Assembly: GCA_015178975.1 (NCBI GenBank)
Contig: WHVD01000080.1
Location: 1 to 64,000, forward strand
Origin: Hysterangium stoloniferum
Taxonomy: Eukaryota > Basidiomycota > Agaricomycetes > Hysterangiales > Hysterangiaceae
Direction: 5' to 3'
Length of the DNA: 64,000 nucleotides
A model generated the notes under the pieces. It worked only from the letters and a program-made list of their open reading frames with translations, had not been told where the DNA came from and searched no databases. Below, in pieces: positions 55,332 to 64,000 of the stretch. The first letter of the stretch is position 1, and each line of letters starts with the position of its first letter. The position numbers and the translations under genes are program-made.

Positions 55332-57226
55332 GATTGTTCTGGAACAACAATGTCGCAACAGGGGGGCAGTATAGGGGTATAGGAGAGGGCGCATATAGGA
55401 TCGTCACCTATGGCCTGCAAGAGCACACTAACATCTGCATCACCAGTCTCGCTGATGGATAGTCGAGAGCTGGGTGCAGTGCATGAGCGCATAGGTGCAA
55501 CTGTGCGGGAGTATGGGTGCGGTGCATGGATGCAGGTGTGGCAGCATGCAAACGACTGCGTCACCAGTCTCGCCAATGAAATGGTCGAGAGCTGAATGCA
55601 GTGCGTGAGCATGCTGCGAGAGTGCGCAGGTGCGGCGCATGGGTGTGGTTTGAAGACGCCGGTGCGCACGTGCGACATGTGAAGGTGCGCGCGCGTGGTG
55701 CGTGGATGTAGTACGCGCGTGAGGGGCGTGGACGTGATGCGCGGGGTGTGGACGTGATGCGCGGGGTGTGGACGTGATGTGCGGGGTGTGGACGTGATGT
55801 GCGGGGTGTGGACGTGATGCGCGTGGACATGGTGTGTGCGCACGGCATGTGGATACGCGTGGACATGGTGCATGCACGCGGCGTGTGGATGCGCGTGGAC
55901 ATGGTGCGTGCGCGTGGCGTGTGGAGGCGAATGGGCGTGATTTGAAGATGCGGGTGCGTGGGTGCACAGGTGCGGCGCGTGAGTGTAGTTTGAAGATGCG
56001 TGTGCACGAGTGCGCGGGTGTGCAGGGATGGTGTGTGGGTGTGGTTTGAGAGTGCGCAACCGCACTACAAGTGCGCACGACGGCGCTGCACAAGTGCGCA
56101 CAACCGCGCTGCACAAGTACACACAACCACACTGCACAAGTGCGCACAACCGTGTCGCACAAGTGTGCGACTGTGTGACTGCGCAATGGTGCGACCACGC
56201 TGCACGAGTACGCACAACAGCGCTGCACAAGTGCGCGCAATGGTGCTGCACGAGTGCACAACGGAAAGAGTGTGTGAGTGCACGGGTGTGCCGTGTGGGT
56301 ACGGGCGTATGATACATGGGCGTGGTTTGAGGGTGCGCTGTGCAGGTTCAAGGGTGTACAAGTCAGTTGGTGGATGGCATCACTGAGCAAGACGATGCCA
56401 GAGAAGTGGACATACCTTATCCAGTCCTTCCAAACGATGAGGAGATGGGGTGAGGTTGACAGTCAAGTACGACAGAGTAAAGGAGCTGACCTCCAAAACT
56501 TGTGGACACACATGGACGCATGGCCGTGTCACCTCACAATGAAGCCTTCACACTGTCTTCTACTCTTAGCCTTCCCCTCTGCTAAAGCTTTGTACTGAAA
56601 TAGTCAAAGCTTTTCCTTTCTGACCTTTGCAACTCATGGGTTTGGTACACACTGTTCAACAAGATCCTTCCTCATGGTCAGAGCCTCGCACTGAAATAGT
56701 CGAAGCTTTGCCTTTCTTGACCTTCGCGACTTTCAGGCTCGGTGTGTGACACTTTCTGATCAGCCATTCACAGATTTGGATTCAGTGTGCAACGCCTTAC
56801 GACACTGCCCTGATAACTTCACACCATCTCAACCTTCACCTTGCTTCTTCAGTAAAACCCGTGACTTGTCTCGATGTCGGTCTTGGTCCTGACCTCGGTC
56901 TCGTACTCTTCCCCACTCCTTGTCATCAGCATCGACACTACTACTGTCCCACGACATTGTTGACTTGTGGGAAATGGCGTCAACGGAACTTCTCTTGGTC
57001 GGGGAGATGTCCGGGGAATCTGGTCTAGCAGAGGTTGTTTCAAAGGAACGTTGAAAAATAGAGGGACGGGGTATGACGGTGCGATTGCGTGACTGCGCTG
57101 CAAGAGTTCACGACCGCATGATCGCGCTGCACAGGTGCGCGACGGCGCAACTGTATGACCGTGTGACAGTGCGACAGTGTGACAGTGCGATCGCGCTGTA
57201 CGAGTGTGCGACCGCACGACCACGCT
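55332..57226 (+). other. Non-coding region of Element VIII, first part
   Basis: Begins with about 60 bp ending in the G-rich tract ACAGGGGGGCAG and TATAGGGG, then a segment conserved in all three gag-only elements (GATCGTCACCTATGG, GTCGAGAGCTGGGTGCAGTG). From 55600 to 56345 are irregular GC-rich repeats. At 56370-57000 lie conserved blocks also found at 36500-37090. From 57065 more repeats follow. No gene is supported. Confidence 0.65.
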
Positions 57227-57865
57227 TGTAAAGGGTATGCATATATGCATACCTGGACTAAGGAATAATAACCGGATTATAGTACTTTATTATTTACCTT
57301 TTATTTTCTTTCTTTATATTCTTTCTATATTTCGAGCACACCTTGATTTGTAGTTCGAAGCTTTGTGTATACATATGGGCACCCTCGGCGCCAAACGATA
57401 GACAACTTTTTACCCAGCAGACACCACTTCGTAACGACTCAGACGTCGAATAACGAGAGGTGTCAAGGGTAGTATCTCAGCTACCATAAAGGTAGCATTC
57501 TCTAGTCTACTAATAGCCTTTTGAACTCGAACCGCTAAGGTCGAGTTCCGCTTTCAAGACTTTGCACTCGTCGACACCGTAGTTGACTCACGCTACTAAT
57601 ACTCTATCCTAGACACTCAGTCTTTAGCTGAGTATCTTTCTTATTTCTAGCTACTAGTTGTACCGTAAAAGGTCAACTCGTTATCTTACTGTTCTAAGCT
57701 GTCGCGAGCAACTATACAGTTGCTCTTGAGGCGTGCAGTGTGTTCTTATACTAGTACTAACAGTCTAGTAGTCTATAGTATTGTACTGACGGTCAATACT
57801 CTAATATTAGTTGAATAAACACTATTCTTCGTATATAGAGCGGTCAGAACCCACCACTCTTCACA
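57227..57865 (+). repeat. Solo LTR-B in Element VIII
   Basis: 639 bp from TGTAAAGGGTATGC to CTCTTCACA. Flanks are ACGCT (57222-57226) and ATGCT (57866-57870), a target duplication with one C to T change at a CpG. Confidence 0.9.
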
Positions 57866-58740
57866 ATGCTGCATGGGTGCGCGATGGTGCGACTGCGCGA
57901 CTGTGCTACAGCACGACAGTGCGACTGCATGACGGTACAACTGTATGACCACGCGACAGCGCGACGGTGTGACTGCACGACGGTGTGACGGCGCGATCGC
58001 GCTGTACGAATGTGCGACTGCACGACCGCGCTGCACAGATGCGCGACGGCGTGACTGCACGATGGCGCAACTGTGCGACTGTGCTACAGCGCGACAGTGC
58101 GACTGTACGACAGTACGACTGCACGACAGTGTGAAGGTGCAACGGTGCAACGGTGCAACAGCGCAACGGTGCAACAGCGCAACGGTGCAACAGCGCAACG
58201 GTGCAACAGCACAACGGTGCAACAGCACAACGGTGCAACAGCGCAACGGTGCAACAGCGCAACGGTGCAACAGCGCAACGGTGCAACAGCGCAACGGTGC
58301 AACAGCACAACGGTGCAACAGCGCAACGGTGCAACAGCGCAACGGTGCAACAGCGCAACGGTGCAACAGCGCAACGGTGCAACAGCGCAACGGTGCAACA
58401 GCGCAACGGTGCAACAGCGCAACGGTGCAACAGCGCAACGGTGCAACAGCGCAACGGTGCAACAGCGCAACGGTGCAACAGCGCAACGGTGCAACAGCGC
58501 AACGGTGCAACAGCGCAACGGTGCAACAGCGCAACGGTGCAACAGCGCAACGGTGCAACAGCGCAACGGTGCAACAGCGCAACGGTGCAACAGCGCAACG
58601 GTGCAACAGCGCAACGGTGCGATAGCGCGATGGTGCAACAGCGCGACGGTGCGACTGCGTGATGGTGCGACTGTGCAATGGTACGACCATGCGACTGGGC
58701 TACATGGGTGCGCAACTTGTGCTACATGGGTGCGCAAATA
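57866..58740. repeat. GC-rich repeats with a 16-bp tandem array
   Basis: From about 58141 to 58625 the unit GCAACGGTGCAACAGC recurs about 30 times, itself two related 8-bp halves, with a few A/G changes. Because neither strand of the unit contains a stop in several phases, open frames of 170-300 codons run on both strands. Flanking irregular repeats have words such as GTGCGACTGC. This block occupies the same place in the element as the repeats at 37100-38750 but has a different unit. Confidence 0.9.
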
Positions 58741-60226
58741 CGGTGTGGGGGCACAGCTTGAAGATATACTACATCAATGCGCTCGTAGCTCACGGGCTGC
58801 ACAACACCATGCCCTGACAGTATTTTGCCAATAGACATGGGCTCTTTCCCCTCCTGGGTATATGGAACTCGTCACGAATGCCCGGTTACCCATCCATTAT
58901 ATGCAGCATTGTTCAACAAGTTCGGGTTTGGGTTCAGTGCAGCGCACACCTTCCAACGAGGCGTGGTGGCGGTCCAGGTTGACATCGTAGTACGAGTGTC
59001 AGGAAGGTGTGCGACGTCCGTGATGATGCAACAACGATGGTGGTACACTCTAAGCTCACTGGCCACGCAACGCCACACCTCAACGACTTCGCTGATGAAC
59101 ACAGACTTCCAGTGGAATTCGCGAGTCGTGTCAATGTGCTCGTCACTTGCAGTCAAATTCATGAGTGTGCTTCTCACACCTGTCGACGTGCCTGTAGCCC
59201 TCTGGTTGCGCAACACCATGCCCTGACAACGTCTCGCCAACAGGCAGGGACTCTTTCCCCTTCAGCCCTTTCACTTTCAATTTCAGTTCGTGTGCTTTCG
59301 TTAGGCATAGCGACGACATGCATTTTCGATAGGCGTGACTTGTAATGTCAAATTTGGCTGCGACAGGGGCAGGAAAAGTGGTTATGTGCCAGTGTTGGGA
59401 TTTTGGAGCGAGGAATGCGTACACACCCAACTCAAGTACCGTATTCGGGTTCATTATTACAATCGTACTGAACTCAGTCGATTTCGTGATTTTTTCTTTT
59501 TCCTCCGGTCTTGCCCACCTACTCGCAGCATTTCTGGACACTTTCTAGACCTACCATGGGCTAGACCTTTTGGGAACACAGACTGGTACACAATAATGGT
59601 TAATTTGCGAGATCGTGGTGGAATCACAATATTGCAAAGTGGGGGGCGGTATAGGGGGTATAGGGTATACATCATGGCATGCTGCTAGGTCCCATAGACT
59701 AGCAGCATGGAAAGATCTTAATCCCGAGTCTTACACTATCTCGCCACAGCAAAGCATCATAAACCTCCTCCAGTACTCATTTAAGGAGGAGGAGATTCCG
59801 ATGGACTCTAATGATAGCTTACCCTCCTAACCCCAAGATGCACTGCCCAACAAGTTACATGACAGTCTGTCCGCCTACAGGACATCTACTATGAGGAATG
59901 CCTCGTGTCCTGGAAGGAGACAATGTGGCAGTGTCTAGAAGGCTATCAAGTAGTCCATTTTCTGTTTGAGGACTGAAGGAGTGCTCAACTAGGGACTGAA
60001 GGAAGAGAATGGATCTACTTTTTTTTTTTTTTTTTTTCCCCTTCCCTTCCCTCCCTTTTTCCACATCGACATATCATCCCTCACCGCCCCTAAACTCACC
60101 AACCTCTCTTCAAATACTGGGGTCTTGGCACCTTGCATTTTGGGGGGCTTCACACAAGACACCTGGGGGGCATCCCCGAAGCTTTCCAGAACTTCGTATA
60201 GCACACCCCTTCGAACTGGGGGGCAC
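58741..60226 (+). other. Non-coding region of Element VIII, last part, and polypurine tract
   Basis: 59250-60226 matches 35229-36700 in reverse. A second G-rich tract AAGTGGGGGGCGG with TATAGGGGG lies near 59640-59665. A run of about 21 T follows at about 60018. An accessory-gene remnant lies at 60060-60205 and the polypurine tract TTCGAACTGGGGGGCAC at 60210-60226. A 71-codon frame at 59615-59830 is not supported as a gene. Confidence 0.65.
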
Positions 60227-60700
60227 TGTGAGGAGTATGCTTTTACCACAGTTTCATTGTGGTAAAACACTCCTTTTATTTCATTTATATTTTACATATT
60301 CTATTCATATTTTACTATCTTTCATATTCTTCAAATATCACATATTTCATTAGTTCGAAGCATTGTGTATACTTGTGGGTGCACTCAGCACCAATTGGAA
60401 CTCAGACACACTTTAACCCAAGAACCACCACTCGTAAGACACAAACTAGGTCTACTACGAGCGGTGATCAGGGTAACATGTCAGCTACCACATAGGTAGC
60501 ATTATCTGAACTACTGAATACTTCTGGCCTCGAACTGTAATAGTCGAGGCCTCCACTCGAACCATCGCACTCGTTGACTCCTTTGTCATCTTGTGCTCTT
60601 TCTCTCACTTTCTCTTATATTGCACCGAATAGGTCAATATCCTTCCTTTCTACTCATTTCTTCGTATATAGAACGGTCAGAACTTCTGCCACTCTTCACA
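60227..60700 (+). repeat. LTR-D, 3' LTR of Element VIII
   Basis: 474 bp from TGTGAGGAGTATGC to CTCTTCACA, immediately after the polypurine tract. Confidence 0.93.
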
Positions 60701-60821
60701 CTGATTAATATCAAATACTTAAATTATTTTACCTTGCAGTGAATTGAGTATTTGCACATTTTGATAGAGCATTGGACTCCTTTTTCAGAAAATAGTATTA
60801 AAGTAAGGCTAATACATTACA
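60699..60821 (+). repeat. Fragment: last 120 bp of the giant LTR family
   Basis: CACTGATTAATATC... to CATTACA matches 7085-7206 with only a few changes. It lies between the 3' LTR-D of Element VIII and a minus LTR-D fragment, with no internal region. It shows that the giant LTR belongs to a family with at least two copies. Confidence 0.85.
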
Positions 60822-61063
60822 TCACCGCTCGCAGTAGACCTAGTTTATGTCTTACGAGTGGTGGTTCTTGGGTAAAAGTGTGTCTGAGTTTCATTTGGTG
60901 CCGAGTGCACCCACAAGTATACACAAAGCTTCGAACTAATGAAATGGTGCAATATTCAAAGAATATAAAGAATAGAAAAATATGAATAAAATGTGTAAAA
61001 TATAAATAAAATAAAAGGAGTGTTTTACCATAATGAAACTGTGGTAAAAGCATACTCCTTACA
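60822..61063 (-). repeat. LTR-D fragment, diverged
   Basis: Minus-strand piece covering the first half (U3 side) of LTR-D, ending TGTAAGGAGTATGC at 61063. The start hairpin has a mismatch in one arm (TTTTACCACA versus TATGGTAAAA). Confidence 0.85.
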
Positions 61064-61720
61064 AACAGTGTGCACTGAACCCATAAGTTGCAAAGATTGG
61101 AAAGGCAAAGCTTCAACTATTTCAGTGCGAAACTTTAACCATGGGGAGGCTAAGAATAGGTGATGTTGAAAGTTGAGACGGTGTGAAAGCTTCATTATGA
61201 GGTGACACGGCCCTTCATGCACATGTGTCCACAAGCTTGGAGATCAGTCTTTTGCTCTGTTTCGTACTCAACTGTCAACCTCATACCATCTTCTTGTTGT
61301 TGGAAGGATGCACTTGTGCACTCGCCCACTTGATCCCTAAGACTCTATCATTACTCCTTCTGATATCAAGATGGAACTTGTTCACCTCGTGTCAATCTGT
61401 CCACATCCACGTGCCACACCCAAACTCTGCACACTCTACCATCACCACTTCTAGCGTGATGCAACCCACCCAAGACTTTATTGTTACCCCTTCCGATATC
61501 AAGATGGAACTTGTTCACCTCGTGTCAATCTGCCCACATCTGCACACTGCACCCATACTTCTGCACACTTGCACTTACACACTTACACACTGCACCCAGC
61601 TCTCGACTGTTTCATCGGTGAGACTGGTGATGTAGACATTTGCATGCTCTTGCTGCCATAGGTGACGATCCTGTACGTGCCTTCTCCTATACCCCCTATA
61701 CCACCCCCCTGTTGCCATCC
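61064..61720 (-). other. Non-coding region of Element IX, compact form
   Basis: Same order of conserved blocks as in Elements VI and VIII (TATAGGGGG, GATCGTCACC, GTCGAGAGCTGGGTGCAGTG, and the AAGCTT blocks) but with only a few GTGTGCA-type repeats and a duplicated segment (TTGACACGAGGTGAACAAG, at about 61378 and 61516). It shows the state of this region without large repeat expansion. Cut at 61063 by an LTR-D fragment. Confidence 0.65.
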
Positions 61721-63430
61721 CGGGTCAAATGGGAACGTATCCATTCTTGGCTTGGTCCATCAAGGGGTGTCCAGCATGGCATGTCCATGATTACCTTCCC
61801 TTTTCAGGAACTTTGTCAGTGCCCCCCATTCCGGGATTAGGGGTTTACGTTGACAAATTCCTGGTGGTGTCTCCATAGGAAGGCTTTTGTTGAGTTCTGT
61901 GAGATGGGATGGCTTTACTGTTGGTGAGTCCTGTCCCAGGCCTTTTCTATCATCAAAATCATCATCTGATTTCTGCTCCCCAGTTTCCAAGCCTTTATCA
62001 CAGTCCCAATCGTTCAAGCTATTGGACGACTTGTTGTAGGTGATGGATGGCGAGATTTGTCAGGACACTGCAAATCTTGACCTGAGGGTGATGGGCAACT
62101 GAAGATGACTTTGACTGTGATCTTTTCTGCAGACACATTTGAAAAAGACGACTGTCTTTTTTTGGCGGTTGATCTGGCATGGCTCCCAGGACCCTCCAAA
62201 AAGGGGGCTTTATCCATATGTGACAATTCAATATGCATCTTCTCGCATTCTCCGTGAAAGGGACCAGGGCTGGAGGGCGAGGGTGTTTGTGCTGGCTCAT
62301 CAAACCTATGGAGCAATTCTGCCATCATCTCATTACGTCTCTCCAGGTTGTGTATCAGTTTTGCCCTGAGAGTACAGTAAGTGAAAGACACATTCAGGGA
62401 TTTACGGTATATGGATTCCTCCAACATTTGAATGTACATGAAGTTCAAGTTAACCCTTGGCAAGATGCGATCCCCTCCAAGCAATACATGCAGAATCTGT
62501 AGCAGATCATCATGTGCACAAAGCAAATTGGTGAGTAGAATGAACAGTTCCATTTTGATACCCACTATTCCCTTTTCTCGGAAGGATGTCACTTCATTTG
62601 ACCACTCAGGGACTGACTTTGTCACCTCATCAAGACTTCCAGGCCAGGTGAATAAGTCATGTGCTGATATGATGCCATGATACCGACCTAGCCAGATGGC
62701 TATTCTCGTAGGCATAGATGGGTACCTTGTCTTGTAATCCTTTGTGGCAGTGACAACCTTATCCCTTGAAACTCAAGAAGCATAGTAAGAGCCCCATTTC
62801 ACATTAACAGGCTCCGAATAAAGTGGTTGGCCATGATGTCTAAGGATAACCTGTCTCGGTGGGAAGTCTAGGTGTGAGAAGTATGCTTTTACCACAGTTT
62901 CATTATGGTAAAACACTCCTTTTATTTTATTTATATTTTACACATTTTATTCATATTTTTCTATTCTTTATATTCTTCGAATATTGCACTATTTCATTAG
63001 TTCGAAGCTTTGTGTATACTTGTGGGTGCACTCGGCACCAAATGAACCTCAGACACACTTTTACCCAAGCACCACCACTCGTAAGACATAAACTAGGTCT
63101 ACAGCGAGTGGTGATCAGGGTAATGTGTCAGCTACCACATAGGTAGCATTATCTGAGCTATCTAATACTTCAGACCTTGAACTATAGCAGTCGAGACCTC
63201 CACTCAAATCATCCTTCTTCCCATTCTACTCATTTCTTCATATATAGAACGGTCAGAACTTCTACCACTCTTCACACTAGGGTATCATTAGTGAAGGAGC
63301 AAGCATTTTGCCTTTCCAAGGGACTCAACTGCTTGAAGTTCGAGTTACCTTCCATTTAACCAGATTCACAATGCTCACCATGCGAGGAGTTCCAGACAGT
63401 GTTTGTGAAGTCACAAATGCTGACACTCTT
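61721..63430 (-). pseudogene. gag: Gag of Element IX (gag-only family), split by an LTR
   Basis: Read leftward, the N-terminal part is at 63277-63430, the LTR-D insertion at 62873-63276, and the main frame runs from 62872 through 62715-62014 and 62017-61760. Landmarks are WLGRYHGIISAHDLFTWPG, HDDLLQILHVLLGGDRILPR and, before the end, TFPFDPG-related sequence near 61730. A stop and small shifts are present (for example near 62770 and 62030). There is no zinc knuckle and no pol. Confidence 0.78.
62873..63276 (+). repeat. Solo LTR-D variant (target duplication CTAGG)
   Basis: 404 bp, flanked by CTAGG at 62868-62872 and 63277-63281. It lacks about 70 bp before the end that other LTR-D copies have, including the hairpin module at ATATTG...CAATAT. 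Confidence 0.93.
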
Positions 63431-63505
63431 GCAGCTGTGTAGTTGAAATTTGATAGTTAAATAAAATGTTTTTCTTCGTAGGGAAAAAGCAGTCCGGCCC
63501 AGATC

Positions 63506-63598
63506 ACTACTGTGAAGAGTGGTGGAAGTTCTAACCATTCTATATATGAAGAATATCGACTGTTTAGGTACAACATGACAATGTATTGACTATCTAAG
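63506..63598 (-). repeat. LTR-A fragment, 5' LTR of Element IX
   Basis: The minus-strand LTR end TGTGAAGAGTGGTGG at 63511 is followed by about 88 bp that match LTR-A rather than LTR-D. The primer-binding site is just to the left (about 63490-63510). It is cut at 63599 by a plus LTR-A. Confidence 0.8.
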
Positions 63599-64000
63599 TA
63601 TGAGAGGTATGGTGAAATACACTCAGGAAATATAGTCAGATGAGCTCTTACTATATTTCCTTTATTATTTCTGTTTTCTCTCTTTTATTATATCTATAAT
63701 TAGTTCGACGACCTATGTATGCGGTACATCGACTCTTGTGGGTGCACACACGCTAGACTTATGTATTCTAGTGCCCGTAGTTTAGAACTCAGACACTTTT
63801 TACACCGCAACCACAACTTACCCAGACACCTGTTAGTGTCCTGTAAGTTGTGATTGGTGTATCGTCTCGACCGTCACAGACGGGCTTTAGCTACTCACTC
63901 AATCTGAGTTTCGAACTGTACCAGTCGAAACTCAATCCTTATCTCAACCCGCGTGGACTACATCCACGCTACTCTATTATTTGACTCTTTAACTACTCTA
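63599..64000 (+). repeat. LTR-A, runs off the right edge
   Basis: Starts TATGAGAGGTATGG (TGTGAGAGG with one G to A change) and matches LTR-A to the end of the window. Whether it is a solo LTR or starts an element cannot be seen. Confidence 0.9.

Larger units (their letters stand above)
54147..60700 (+). mobile_element. Element VIII: gag-only element, 5' truncated
   Basis: Gag (54147-55331), a non-coding region with GC-rich repeats (55332-60209, interrupted by a solo LTR-B), polypurine tract (60210-60226) and 3' LTR-D (60227-60700). This is the same plan as Element VI in the opposite orientation. The 5' LTR, primer site and start of gag are missing. Confidence 0.8.

Noticed and set aside
54961-55400. 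G-rich tract and TATAGGGG at 55360 as the start of a separate LTR
   Set aside because: It does not begin with TG, no matching right end was found, and the complete Element VI shows the region to be internal, with LTR-D as the true end.
57906-58834. Long open frames on both strands (170-300 codons) in the 16-bp array
   Set aside because: Openness in several phases of both strands is a property of the repeat unit. No independent sign of coding.
59615-59830. 71-codon frame, also found at 36069-36284 on the opposite strand
   Set aside because: The two copies differ at seven bases, six of which change the amino acid, so there is no sign of selection for a protein. The frame also runs through a G-rich tract.
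60018-60040. Poly-T run as the tail of a non-LTR retrotransposon
   Set aside because: No 5' body or duplication around it. The inverted copy near 35410 has only a short A run at this place, so it is a local expansion in the element's 3' region.

Overview
The window looks like a repeat-rich segment of a basidiomycete fungal nuclear genome. The species cannot be named from the sequence alone. The evidence is a nuclear gene for mitochondrial ATP synthase subunit 4 (872-1925) split by five short GT-AG introns (53-115 bp), followed from 2921 to the right edge by almost nothing but nested LTR retrotransposons with chromodomain-type Ty3/gypsy gag-pol genes. Only the first 1.9 kb is host gene space: a partial minus-strand membrane-protein reading frame runs off the left edge, and ATP4 is divergent from it.

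Layout. 2921-8612: minus-strand remnants of LTR family A. A plus-strand LTR-A (target duplication ACAGG) sits inside a minus-strand LTR-A, and inside that sits a 3.07-kb solo LTR (4137-7206, target duplication ATGCG). The giant LTR carries about 61 copies of a 19-bp minisatellite, a dense heat-shock-element promoter and an array of nine covarying hairpins. 8613-9603: LTR-A and start of gag of Element I, cut by Element II. 9604-17354: Element II (LTR-B, decayed gag-pol). 17355-29599: Element III (LTR-B), the best preserved copy: a one-frame gag-pol with two in-frame TGA codons, then a separate downstream gene with its own promoter. 29600-32732: Element IV (LTR-A, minus). 32733-34754 plus 41924-42473: Element V (LTR-F, minus), split by Element VI. 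34755-41923: Element VI, a gag-only element with LTR-D at both ends and target duplication CCGAG. 42474-54146: Element VII (LTR-A, plus). 54147-60700: Element VIII (gag-only, plus). 61064-63598: Element IX (gag-only, minus), then another LTR-A off the right edge. Solo LTRs and a miniature copia-type element (TRIM) are inserted throughout, many with exact 5-bp duplications.

How the parts fit. The autonomous elements (LTR-A, LTR-B) encode Gag, protease, reverse transcriptase, RNase H, integrase and chromodomain, plus an accessory protein of unknown function. The gag-only elements (LTR-D) lack all enzymes, share the LTR ends and primer-binding site of the autonomous ones, and could have been mobilised by them. 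The TRIM has a different type of primer-binding site, matching the initiator-tRNA anticodon arm, so it would need a copia-type helper not seen here. Most stop codons in the decayed copies are CGA to TGA changes, consistent with loss of methylated CpG. The features most worth following up are: one bulged-hairpin module shared by all four LTR families, the TRIM whose LTR contains a tRNA-like Pol III unit and which occurs as a seven-LTR tandem array, the giant heat-shock LTR, and the accessory gene.
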